Shown in pieces: positions 22,177 to 29,659 of a DNA stretch of 41,271 nucleotides. The notes below the pieces were generated by a model that saw nothing but the letters and a program-made list of their open reading frames with translations, made no database searches and was not told where the DNA came from. The position numbers were made by a program, and so were the translations under genes. This stretch comes from a virus. Numbering within the stretch: the stretch's first letter is position 1; every line of letters starts with the position of its first letter. The stretch is from positions 1 through 41,271 of the IMG/VR virus record IMGVR_UViG_3300028809_000034. The stretch is one strand, 5' to 3'.

Positions 22177-22847
22177 CAGGTGAGCCCCAGCGGCTTACGG
22201 AACATGTAGCCGCCGGCCAACAGGTTCTGACCGCCCTGCATGATGCCGCTGGCGAGCGCGTTGGCGCCGCTCTGGTAGGCCGATCCGCGGGCAACGCCGC
22301 CCTGCATCATGTTGTTGCTGCTGCTCGCCGTCAGGCCGCTGTTGGTGCCAGAAAGCCCGGCCTGGGACTGATTGCCCATGCCGGCGACACCCATCAGGCG
22401 GTTGACGTAGCTGTCGAATTCCTGGTTAGCGAGATTGTCGCCGAACTCCTGTACGCCCTTGATCTGGGCGCCAGAGAGCGTCATGCCACGCGAGGCCGCA
22501 CTCCGATCCAGCGTCTTGACGCCTTCGTCGCGCCGGAACTGGTAGCCCGGCGTCGTCTGGAAGGCCTTGAGGGCGTTCTTCTGGACCGCGCCGTCGTAAT
22601 CGCCCGTGAAGGAGTAGCCGCCTCCATCGCCGCCCTCGCCGACCATCGTGCCGAAACCGAGGATCTGGCCGATCTTGTCGAGCGCGCTGCGGCCGCCCGA
22701 AATCCACGGGCTAGCCTGCGAGTAGTTGAAGTCGCGTTGGGCTTCGTTCGCGGCCGTGGCTTCACGCGTTGCCTGCTCGATCGCAGCCGCGTTTTGATTC
22801 GCGCCGCCTTGGCCGATCAGTCCGCCGAGAGCCGAGAAAATCGCCAT
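22176..22847 (-). CDS. Ejection protein, P22 gp7-like
   Basis: A 223-residue Gly/Ala/Ser/Gln-rich protein, the size of P22 gp7. It has FNYSQASPWISGGRSAL and TTPGYQFRRDEGVKTLDRSA, a pattern I know from proteins labelled DNA-transfer or tail proteins in such phages. It overlaps its neighbours as TGATG at both ends. Confidence 0.75.
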   Translation of the reverse strand: MAIFSALGGLIGQGGANQNAAAIEQATREATAANEAQRDFNYSQASPWISGGRSALDKIGQILGFGTMVGEGGDGGGYSFTGDYDGAVQKNALKAFQTTPGYQFRRDEGVKTLDRSAASRGMTLSGAQIKGVQEFGDNLANQEFDSYVNRLMGVAGMGNQSQAGLSGTNSGLTASSSNNMMQGGVARGSAYQSGANALASGIMQGGQNLLAGGYMFRKPLGLT

Positions 22848-23323
22848 CAGAGCGCCTTGCAGAACGTATGCTCGGCAAGGGAATAACCGGCGCGCTCGTA
22901 GACCGCTTTGAGCGCGTCGTGTCTAAGACCGTGCTCAGACACCATGCCGAAGAATTGGACGTTGCGCGCCTTGGCGGCGGATTCGAGCTGCCGAAGAAGC
23001 TCTTTGCCTGATCCTTTGCGATCAGTGGGTTTAATATATAGAAAGATTTCCTGCCCGATAACAACTTTTTCATTCCAGTAAGCTGGCGACGCAACCCCGC
23101 CGGCCATTCCCACCGGTCCATTCCCCTTGTCGACCACCAAGAGGATGCCATGCTCCATCAAGCGCTTTGCCGTCGCTGTAAAGGAGTCGCGGCAGAATTG
23201 CGCCTTGCTCGCCCAACCAGCCTCTTCGAAAAATGCCTCGCCCATATCAACAATCGAGGATAGATCCTCCGGCTTGGCCGCCCTAATTATGCTACACTCA
23301 TGGTTGCTGTTGGTTGTGGTCAC
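22847..23323 (-). CDS. GNAT-family acetyltransferase-like protein
   Basis: A 158-residue protein with the GNAT fold pattern: IRAAKPEDLSSIVDMGEAFF at the start, then IFLYIKPTDRKGSGKELLRQ, where the acetyl-CoA loop appears as RKGSGKELL. Such genes are frequent between tail and ejection genes of podoviruses and may be a virion-assembly or modification factor. Substrate is unknown. Confidence 0.75.
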   Translation of the reverse strand: MTTTNSNHECSIIRAAKPEDLSSIVDMGEAFFEEAGWASKAQFCRDSFTATAKRLMEHGILLVVDKGNGPVGMAGGVASPAYWNEKVVIGQEIFLYIKPTDRKGSGKELLRQLESAAKARNVQFFGMVSEHGLRHDALKAVYERAGYSLAEHTFCKAL

Positions 23324-23337
23324 TGGAGGTCCTCTTA

Positions 23338-23808
23338 ATGGCGCGAATCAACGCGAAACGGCATTGGACAGCGGCCGACCGGCTCGCCTTCAGGGCAAAG
23401 CGCGACGAAACCACCGGTTGCTTGATCTGGACGGGCGCTGTGGCGAAGGGTGGCTACGGGAACATTGGATGGAAGGGGCGCACATACGGGGCGCACCGTC
23501 TTGCATGGGAACTCGTTAACGGGCCGATCCCAGACGGGATGGTGATCTGTCATCAATGCGACGTGCGTACCTGTATCAATCCAGCCCACATGCGCGTTGG
23601 CACTCCGACCGATAACGGTTCCGACAAAGTAAAACGCGGCAGGCAGCCGAAGGGTGAATTCGCCGCACAGGCCAAGCTTACTGACGCGGCGGTTCGCGCT
23701 ATTCGCTCTGGGGAGATTGATCCGAGGAGTGCAACGCACCGTTTCGACGTTTGCCGGGCGACGGTGCGCGACGTGATCTTGGGCGAGACCTGGAAGCATA
23801 TTCGCTAA
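23338..23808 (+). CDS. HNH homing-type endonuclease
   Basis: A 156-residue HNH nuclease of the free-standing homing type. The first His pair is in AHRLAWELVNGPIPDGMVI, followed by CHQCDVRTCINPAHMRVG and TPTDNGSDKVKRGR. A C-terminal HTH-like tail (LTDAAVRAIRSGEIDPRSA) would read DNA. It has its own ribosome site (TGGAGG) and lies on the plus strand between minus-strand genes, as expected for a mobile insertion. Confidence 0.88.
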   Translation: MARINAKRHWTAADRLAFRAKRDETTGCLIWTGAVAKGGYGNIGWKGRTYGAHRLAWELVNGPIPDGMVICHQCDVRTCINPAHMRVGTPTDNGSDKVKRGRQPKGEFAAQAKLTDAAVRAIRSGEIDPRSATHRFDVCRATVRDVILGETWKHIR

Positions 23809-24077
23809 CCCACTCTCCACGCACTGGCCTCATCGGCGTAGACCGGCACGCAATAGGTGCCGCCGCCCGCCAAGGGGGCGCCGAAGGTCTGGCTATTCGA
23901 ATCGGAGCAGAACGACGTCCACCCGGGCTGCGGCGTCATCGCCAGCAACGCGGCGGCCGGATAGGTCGTCCTCGGGATCACCCCGGAAAGAAGGTTCTGC
24001 AGATAGGCGATCAGCGACCGCGTCGGACGGCCGCCCTGATCAACAATCGGCGCATTGGCTTGAAGAGGCGCGCTCAT
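23805..24077 (-). CDS. Hypothetical small tail protein
   Basis: A 90-residue protein, MSAPLQANAPIVDQGGRPT and RSLIAYLQNLLSG near its start. It overlaps the gp10-like stop as ATGA. It lies where P22 keeps its tail needle gene (gp26), but it is far too short for a trimeric needle and no heptads are visible. Function is unknown. Confidence 0.6.
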   Translation of the reverse strand: MSAPLQANAPIVDQGGRPTRSLIAYLQNLLSGVIPRTTYPAAALLAMTPQPGWTSFCSDSNSQTFGAPLAGGGTYCVPVYADEASAWRVG

Positions 24078-25480
24078 CGGCCGAGGTCCCGAATCTTGGC
24101 GCTCATGTCGTAGAAGGCGCGCTTGACCGGATCGGATATCGCGAATTCGACGGTCCGTTGCCGGAAGGCACCCAGGCGCTCCCACATCACGCGGTTGTTG
24201 CGGACGCCGATGGGGCCGAGGCTGGCGCTGCGTTCATTGCTCCAGGTGTTCGCCCCGTCATCCGAGAACCGCATCGTCACCTGCGGATCGTTGCCCTGCC
24301 CTGAGGGAATGCCGACGCCCAGCTCGCAACCAAGCTGCAGCTCGTCCATGATGGCGCGCTTGGTTTCTGCGTAGAGCGGCAGGCTGGCGATGACGCTCCG
24401 CAGGGGCGCCCCCATGTCTGTATAAGTGTCGAGATCGAGCTCGCCGATGCGGCCGGCCTGCAGCCCTACTAGGGTCTTGCCGAAGGCCGTAAAGATGCAT
24501 TGCACATCCCACACGGCCGGCGTCAGGGCAGTTCCGGACTGTCGCTCGTGCCACTTGTTCGGCGGCGCAGCATCGTAGGCGAAGGTTCGGCCAAGGCTCG
24601 GCAGCGTCAGAACGTAGAACTGGTGGCCGCCTTGGGTGTAGGTCATGCCGTAAGCGTCCGACACAGTGCCGACCCGCAGCACTTCCTCAGTGGCGTGGTC
24701 GGAGATCCTGACGGGGCGATAACCATCAGCCCGGTAGACGATCCGGTCCGAGCCCAGCCAGAAAATGGAATTGTCGAGCTTGGCCGGGCTCAGGGCCGCG
24801 GCGCACCCCTTCTCGAGGAGCGCACCATTCACGCGCTCGAATGGGAACGGCGAAGCCCCGGTGTTCGTCCAGGGCTCGATGGTGTCGGTGCCGAAAAGCC
24901 ACATCTCGCGGTGATCGACAAGGACGCCCAGCAAGCCGTCCGGATTGCTCTCAGCGGTCGCGAAGTCCAAGGGGTCGAACGTCGAGAAGTCGCGAAGGGC
25001 CGAGATATAGAACTGACCGCTCGTGTCGTTGCGCGTGCCGACGGCATAGCCGTCGATGTAGTCGATGCTGGAAAAGCCTTCGGTCGGAATGCCCGACGCG
25101 ATCTTGGCGACCGTCGTATCCGTCACGACATAGAAATTTGGCACTACCAGCAGCCCGACTTGCGTGCCGTTGTTGATCAGCTTGGCATTGCCGGTGTTGG
25201 GGATCAGATCGCCCGTACAGGGCACAGACGCGCCCGCCGAGTCCACCCGGTACAGGATCGCGCCCGAGAGCACGTACAGGTACCCTTGCGCCTCCAGGCC
25301 AGCGCGGATCGTGTCGGCGCCTACGGTCAGGTAGGGCTTTTGGCCCGGCGTGCCGTAGAGCGCGAGCTTTGACCGCGACCCTTCCGGCGCCAATTCGGGG
25401 TATAGATTGACGATCCTCGACGCGTTCAGCGGCTTGGAGCGCTGGCGATCGAAGCCGAAGGCGATAGGCCCGCGAGCCAT
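24074..25480 (-). CDS. Packaged-DNA stabilisation protein, P22 gp10-like
   Basis: A 468-residue tail hub protein of the P22 gp10 family that plugs the portal after packaging. The N-terminal SRIVNLYPELAPEGSRSKLA and the repeated beta-propeller-like segments (VLVDHREMWLFGTDTIEPW, NSIFWLGSDRIVYRADGY) are typical. Length matches gp10 (about 470). Confidence 0.88.
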   Translation of the reverse strand: MARGPIAFGFDRQRSKPLNASRIVNLYPELAPEGSRSKLALYGTPGQKPYLTVGADTIRAGLEAQGYLYVLSGAILYRVDSAGASVPCTGDLIPNTGNAKLINNGTQVGLLVVPNFYVVTDTTVAKIASGIPTEGFSSIDYIDGYAVGTRNDTSGQFYISALRDFSTFDPLDFATAESNPDGLLGVLVDHREMWLFGTDTIEPWTNTGASPFPFERVNGALLEKGCAAALSPAKLDNSIFWLGSDRIVYRADGYRPVRISDHATEEVLRVGTVSDAYGMTYTQGGHQFYVLTLPSLGRTFAYDAAPPNKWHERQSGTALTPAVWDVQCIFTAFGKTLVGLQAGRIGELDLDTYTDMGAPLRSVIASLPLYAETKRAIMDELQLGCELGVGIPSGQGNDPQVTMRFSDDGANTWSNERSASLGPIGVRNNRVMWERLGAFRQRTVEFAISDPVKRAFYDMSAKIRDLGR

Positions 25481-25884
25481 CAGCCACGCGAGAAGTTGAA
25501 GCGCCCGTAGACGCGGGGGCGGATGGCAAGCTCGGGCGCCGCGGTGATCGGCACGAAATAGAACGCCTGAAGAGCCGTCTTGGCTCGCGCAATAGCGTCG
25601 CGGTCGTCCGGCGACAGAGGAACACTGTATTGCCCGGCAAGATCGCGCTGCAGCATCAGGCCAAGGTTGCGGAGCTGTCCGTCGGGCACGTTCACGACCG
25701 TATCGAGGCTCGCCAGATCGGTGTGGGCATAGCGAATGCCCTCCGATTCGAAACCGCTCATCAGGTCGTTGAGCTTCCGCAAGCCGGTTGCCGCCTGAGC
25801 GGCCGTCATCGACTCCTCGTCGGCGACGATATCGAGGTCTTGGAAGGCCTCCAGGATGACGGTTCGGGCAGTCTTGCTGGCCAT
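25480..25884 (-). CDS. Tail accessory factor, P22 gp4-like
   Basis: A 134-residue head-completion protein of the P22 gp4 family. It is helical with AAQAATGLRKLNDLMSGFES and LMLQRDLAGQYSVPLSPDD. Located between the coat and gp10 genes as in P22, it should form a ring under the portal. Overlaps neighbours by TGATG/TAATG. Confidence 0.8.
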   Translation of the reverse strand: MASKTARTVILEAFQDLDIVADEESMTAAQAATGLRKLNDLMSGFESEGIRYAHTDLASLDTVVNVPDGQLRNLGLMLQRDLAGQYSVPLSPDDRDAIARAKTALQAFYFVPITAAPELAIRPRVYGRFNFSRG

Positions 25885-26213
25885 TACGCGCTCGCTAGGG
25901 CTGGACGGATATGGAGCTTGCCGGCCACGAGGACGCCCCCATCAGAAGCCACGGCCTGATGTGTGTAGTCGCCCAGCAAGTCGATGGTGTCAGTGCCGAC
26001 GAGGGATACGGTGAAGACGCCGCCAGAAGGGCTCGTGATCGTCCCCGCCTTGGTGATCAGCGGATAATCGCTGTTCGGATCTGACGGCCCACGCCCGACG
26101 CGCCAGGACACCGACAGACCAGACAGGCTCTTAACCGCATTGCTGGCGTCACGGGCCTTAAGCGTGAAGGTCCGCGTCTCCCCGGCAATCATGTCGAGGG
26201 ACTGGACGTTCAT
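25884..26213 (-). CDS. Hypothetical head/tail protein, Ig-like
   Basis: A 109-residue beta-sandwich-like protein (SLDMIAGETRTFTLKA, LSGLSVSWRVGRGP, GDYTHQAVASDGGV). The pattern is seen in phage head decoration or baseplate-adjacent proteins. The start at 26213 overlaps the previous stop as ATGA. No family is named. Confidence 0.65.
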   Translation of the reverse strand: MNVQSLDMIAGETRTFTLKARDASNAVKSLSGLSVSWRVGRGPSDPNSDYPLITKAGTITSPSGGVFTVSLVGTDTIDLLGDYTHQAVASDGGVLVAGKLHIRPALASA

Positions 26214-26575
26214 GCCGCCTTCCTCGGACGCCCCGGCCCGCGCTTTTCGATGATCCGAGCGAGAACAGCACTGTTCTCCAGAGACCTTTCGATGGGGTCC
26301 GGTGCTTTCACTTTCTTCGGCGAGTCGGCCCAGCCTTCCGGCACTTCCTCTGCGCTGTTGAAAATCGCCTTGGCGCCGTCCGGGCCATAGCGCCACGCCG
26401 GCCAGTAGGAAGGAACCTTCTTGGGAATAGGCGCCTTCGCGTCGAAGGTTGCCTCCACGCGAGCGCGGCCAGCCATCGCCGAATAGACGGCCGCAACGAT
26501 CGCCGCGTCAGGCTGCTTGCGCGTCCGCGCCAGGGCTGCCGTGCCTGCATCCACCATAGCCGCCGTGATCTTCAT
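26210..26575 (-). CDS. Hypothetical head-region protein
   Basis: A 121-residue protein: an N-terminal helical part (ITAAMVDAGTAALARTRKQP), a middle with YWPAWRYGPDGAKAIF and a C-terminal GPGRPRKAA, an AT-hook-like basic tail that could touch DNA. ATGA-coupled to the glycosyltransferase gene. Function is unknown. Confidence 0.6.
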   Translation of the reverse strand: MKITAAMVDAGTAALARTRKQPDAAIVAAVYSAMAGRARVEATFDAKAPIPKKVPSYWPAWRYGPDGAKAIFNSAEEVPEGWADSPKKVKAPDPIERSLENSAVLARIIEKRGPGRPRKAA

Positions 26576-27255
26576 GCCGCCTCCGAAATCGCCGCGTTGC
26601 CTTGGGGCCACATGCCGCGCCATTCCTTGGCGCCCACGTGGCCGAATTCCTGGCCGGCCATCGCGAAGATGCGGCCGCCGATTTCCCGCCAGCGGTGGCA
26701 GAACTCGACGTCCTCGCCGATGTACTGGCCGGCGCGAATCGTGGTCTTGAAGAAGGCGCGCAGCAGGCTATCGGGTCCGGCATAGGCCTCGACATGCTCG
26801 CGCATGGCCTCGAAAACCGCGCGATTGATGCGCAGGAAGCCGGTCGGGACCATCGAGCACTCGACGTTGCCCTCGGCGTCGGACCAGATCTCGTCGGAGT
26901 CGACGGCAACCGGAAAGGCCGCGTCATCGCTCTTCTTTGGGTAGATGCCGGCGATCATCGGCCGCGTCGACCGCACAGCGCGCAGGACCGAATCGGGTGA
27001 AAACGCCACGTCAGCGTCGATGAACAACAGATCTGTGGCTTCGCTCTTCAGGAAGCGGTCGACCATCAGATTGCGCGTGTGATCCAGGTAGCAGCAGCCA
27101 GCCAGATAGTCGGTTTCGACCCGCAGTCCGGCGCCAAGCAAAAGCGGTAAGACCACGTCCATTGAGGACGCGGTCTGTACCGAGAGTTGGCCGGTGTAGG
27201 CCGGCACCGCGATCCGAAGATGCGATGCCGGCGCTACCCGATCCGGGATCGACAC
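26572..27255 (-). CDS. Glycosyltransferase-like protein
   Basis: A 227-residue GT-A type protein. LDHTRNLMVDRFLKSEATDL is followed by the DxD metal motif in LFIDADVAFSPD (about residue 80). It has no membrane segment, so it acts in the cytoplasm. It lies between the coat and the tail-accessory genes, so coat or tail protein glycosylation is possible, though the substrate is not shown. GTG start overlapping TAG as TAGTG. Confidence 0.72.
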   Translation of the reverse strand: MSIPDRVAPASHLRIAVPAYTGQLSVQTASSMDVVLPLLLGAGLRVETDYLAGCCYLDHTRNLMVDRFLKSEATDLLFIDADVAFSPDSVLRAVRSTRPMIAGIYPKKSDDAAFPVAVDSDEIWSDAEGNVECSMVPTGFLRINRAVFEAMREHVEAYAGPDSLLRAFFKTTIRAGQYIGEDVEFCHRWREIGGRIFAMAGQEFGHVGAKEWRGMWPQGNAAISEAA

Positions 27256-27515
27256 TAGGCCGAGCCCTTCATCAGGCCATTTGCCACCAGCGTGGCCCGG
27301 ATCTCATTGACCAGGGTGACGATGGCGTTGGCCTGCGTGGTTGTCGCGTAGCCGGCCGGCGTCGTGGTCGTGCTGGCCGTGGTGCTGACGGCCGCCTGGT
27401 CAGCGCCGGAGCGCTGAACAACCGGCGTCTTGCCGAAGAACCCAACCTTGTCCGTCGCGGACTGGCCGAGGAGAGTCCCGTCAGTGCGGGCGTCGGAGAG
27501 TTGACGAGCTGCCAT
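27255..27515 (-). CDS. Small head-associated protein
   Basis: An 86-residue protein with a strong AGGAGG before its ATG. The N-terminus (DARTDGTLLGQSATDKVGFF) and TPVVQRSGADQAAVS form a pattern I know from genes right after phage coat genes. The C-terminus is helical. It may be a decoration or assembly factor. Confidence 0.65.
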   Translation of the reverse strand: MAARQLSDARTDGTLLGQSATDKVGFFGKTPVVQRSGADQAAVSTTASTTTTPAGYATTTQANAIVTLVNEIRATLVANGLMKGSA

Positions 27516-27529
27516 GATTGCCTCCTGGC

Positions 27530-28741
27530 TCAGGTGGTGCCACTCAGGCGCGTCGCGAGGTCGGGATAGATCGCCTTGGTGCCGTACAGCACGTCCATGC
27601 GGATCTTCTCTTCGTCGTTTTCGCCGTCGTAGTACTTGATGACGCGGATGCTGAAGCCGTTCTTGCTCTCGCGAGCCTTGAACACGGCGCCATCCGGCAT
27701 CTCGAGGTCCGCCATCACCAGGGCGAAGGCGTTCTTGTGGAACACGAGGTTCTGTTTGTAGGCAGTGGAGCCCGTGCCCATCATCGTGATGGCCGCGCCG
27801 TCGGCCGGCACCGAGTTCACCGTCTGGTAGGGGCCAGAAACGATGATCGCGGGGCTGATCGACAGGACAGCATCTGTGCCGGTGGCCGTCAGGTCCGACA
27901 GGATGACGAACTGCTGCAGGATGCCCGTGGCTTCCTTGGAGACCGGGTTGACCGCGTAGACATCGGCGATCGTGAAGACGTCGCCGGCCTTGAAGGTCGT
28001 CGAGGCCGTCCAATCGTCGGTGATCAGGCTCTGCGAATTCGTGTCCTTCGACGCTGCGTAGGTCACGTCCTGGTTGGCGCCGTTGATCAGGCCGCCGCCG
28101 GCCGCTGCACCGTTGGTGTGCGTCCGGATGTTCTGGTCCATCGCCGTCGAGATGTTGGCAATGGTGCCCAGATCGCCGTTGCGGTACGCGCCCTTGGCGA
28201 CGTCCTGCATGTACAGCGCGGTCTGCGAGCCCAGCAGGCCCCAGGTATCGGCCGGCGAGAGTACGGCACTGCGCCCGTCCTGCGGGACCGCCATCTCGTC
28301 CAGACGCTCCGGCGCCTTGGCGAAATCGGCGTAGGAATTGACCGGCGAGGCCGGCGTTCCCACCCAGTTCCAGACGTTCTGGTAGAGGCCGCAGAGATCG
28401 AAATCGATCTTGTTGGCCAGCGCGATCGCGGCGGGCTTGATGTACCGCTCGTTGTACTCCTCGATGCTCAGGGTCAGATCCTGAGTCGAGAAGCTCCAGG
28501 CGACATGCTTGCGCTTGTCCATGGCGAGGGAGAACTTGCCCTCGGTCACGTCCTGGTTGATGGCGACGGCGCCATCGTTGGCCACGAACTTCACGGGACG
28601 ACGCACGCTGATCGTGTCGCCGACCTTGACGAATTCGCGGGTGTAGTCGCGATAGACCTTCTTGCCCATCACGAGATTGTTTTCCAGTTGCGCCAAGCCC
28701 ACCTTCGCGATGATGCTCGGCGTGATGATGGTATTTGCCAT
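27530..28741 (-). CDS. Major coat protein, P22 gp5-like
   Basis: A 403-residue coat protein of the P22 gp5 type (HK97-like fold with an inserted domain). The start MANTIITPSIIAKVGLAQLE with LVMGKKVYRDYTREF and the later GDTISVRRP are family marks. It follows the portal and scaffold genes in the correct P22 order. A 7-bp hairpin lies directly before the ATG. Confidence 0.92.
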   Translation of the reverse strand: MANTIITPSIIAKVGLAQLENNLVMGKKVYRDYTREFVKVGDTISVRRPVKFVANDGAVAINQDVTEGKFSLAMDKRKHVAWSFSTQDLTLSIEEYNERYIKPAAIALANKIDFDLCGLYQNVWNWVGTPASPVNSYADFAKAPERLDEMAVPQDGRSAVLSPADTWGLLGSQTALYMQDVAKGAYRNGDLGTIANISTAMDQNIRTHTNGAAAGGGLINGANQDVTYAASKDTNSQSLITDDWTASTTFKAGDVFTIADVYAVNPVSKEATGILQQFVILSDLTATGTDAVLSISPAIIVSGPYQTVNSVPADGAAITMMGTGSTAYKQNLVFHKNAFALVMADLEMPDGAVFKARESKNGFSIRVIKYYDGENDEEKIRMDVLYGTKAIYPDLATRLSGTT

Positions 28742-28743
28742 GA

Positions 28744-28761
28744 CCTAACCCGATGGTTAGG
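28744..28761 (-). promoter_or_regulatory. Hairpin abutting the coat gene start
   Basis: On the minus strand, CCTAACC-ATCG-GGTTAGG ends two bases before the ATG at 28741. The 3' arm would contain the ribosome contact, and no T tract follows, so translation control or mRNA processing is more likely than termination. Confidence 0.5.
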
Positions 28762-28783
28762 CCCCTTCGATCTCTCGCCTTCG

Positions 28784-29659
28784 CTACCGTCTCGCGTCCT
28801 GGTCACGGACCCACTTAAGGACGTCCTCGTGACCCATTCGCTCGATCGACTGCGCTGGTGCCGCGCCCCCGGACACTGTTGCCGGCGGCGGCGGGGCCGA
28901 TGAAGTCTTCGGCTTCGGCTTGGCGCCCAATCGCGCTTCCACCTTGGCCAGCTCTTTCACGGCCGCGATGTCCCCGAGGCGGGAAATTCGGTTCGCCTCG
29001 TCCTCGTGGTTCATCAGGTACTTGAGGAGAGTGCCCGGATCGTCGGACACCTCACGGACATACTCCGCGATGGTGGGGGTGATCGGCAGCACGCCTGTCT
29101 TGGCGGCCTCGAACGCCTCGCCTATTTCGGGATCAGTCTGCGCCTGCTTCAGCACCTTGGCCTCAAGGGCCTCGTAGCTGGCCTGCACGGCCTGTTCCTT
29201 ACTCTGTTGGCCCTGTTGCTTCTGGAAACCTGCCAGCGCCTCCTTGACGCTCTGCTTGGCTTCCCACCGGGCCTCTGCGCGGATGTACTCCTCGTACCTG
29301 TCGAACTGCTCGGGACGGGGCTTGTCGTCTTGAGCCTGAGTCGCCGACTGCTTGCTACCACTCATGGCCTCTAGGGCCGCGGTGGTCTTTGCCAGCAGAT
29401 CGCGCGTCTCCTGCTCTCGGCGTAACGCCTCGTGCTTCTCGCGGGTGAGTTCTGAAATGCGCTTCTGGAAACCGCCCTTGGGCTTGTCGGGCTTTGCCTC
29501 GGTGGCTTTGCCTTCTTCGCCTTCCGGCTTTTCCGCGGATGCATCATCCGGACCGGGGGTCGCTACCGGCTGCTCTTCGACCGACGCGGGCGGATCCTGA
29601 GGAGTGCCCGAAGTCTTTGCATCTTCGGCGACGATGGCCGCCAAGTCAATGTCGCTCAC
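28784..29659 (-). CDS. Scaffolding protein
   Basis: A 291-residue, highly charged helical protein with an acidic, Pro-rich N-terminus and long coiled coils (FQKRISELTREKHEALRREQ). The C-terminal HEDVLKWVRDQDARR forms a short basic helix, as in P22 gp8, which contacts the coat. Its position between portal and coat supports the call. Confidence 0.85.
   Translation of the reverse strand: MSDIDLAAIVAEDAKTSGTPQDPPASVEEQPVATPGPDDASAEKPEGEEGKATEAKPDKPKGGFQKRISELTREKHEALRREQETRDLLAKTTAALEAMSGSKQSATQAQDDKPRPEQFDRYEEYIRAEARWEAKQSVKEALAGFQKQQGQQSKEQAVQASYEALEAKVLKQAQTDPEIGEAFEAAKTGVLPITPTIAEYVREVSDDPGTLLKYLMNHEDEANRISRLGDIAAVKELAKVEARLGAKPKPKTSSAPPPPATVSGGAAPAQSIERMGHEDVLKWVRDQDARR

Noticed and set aside
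23805-24077. Tail needle (P22 gp26)
   Set aside because: Position fits, but 90 residues without heptad repeats cannot form a needle; no other gene in the block looks like one either.
27518-28903. 461-codon plus-strand frame across coat and scaffold
   Set aside because: Antisense shadow of the coat and scaffold genes; sequence is repetitive Arg/Val/Asp without domain character.
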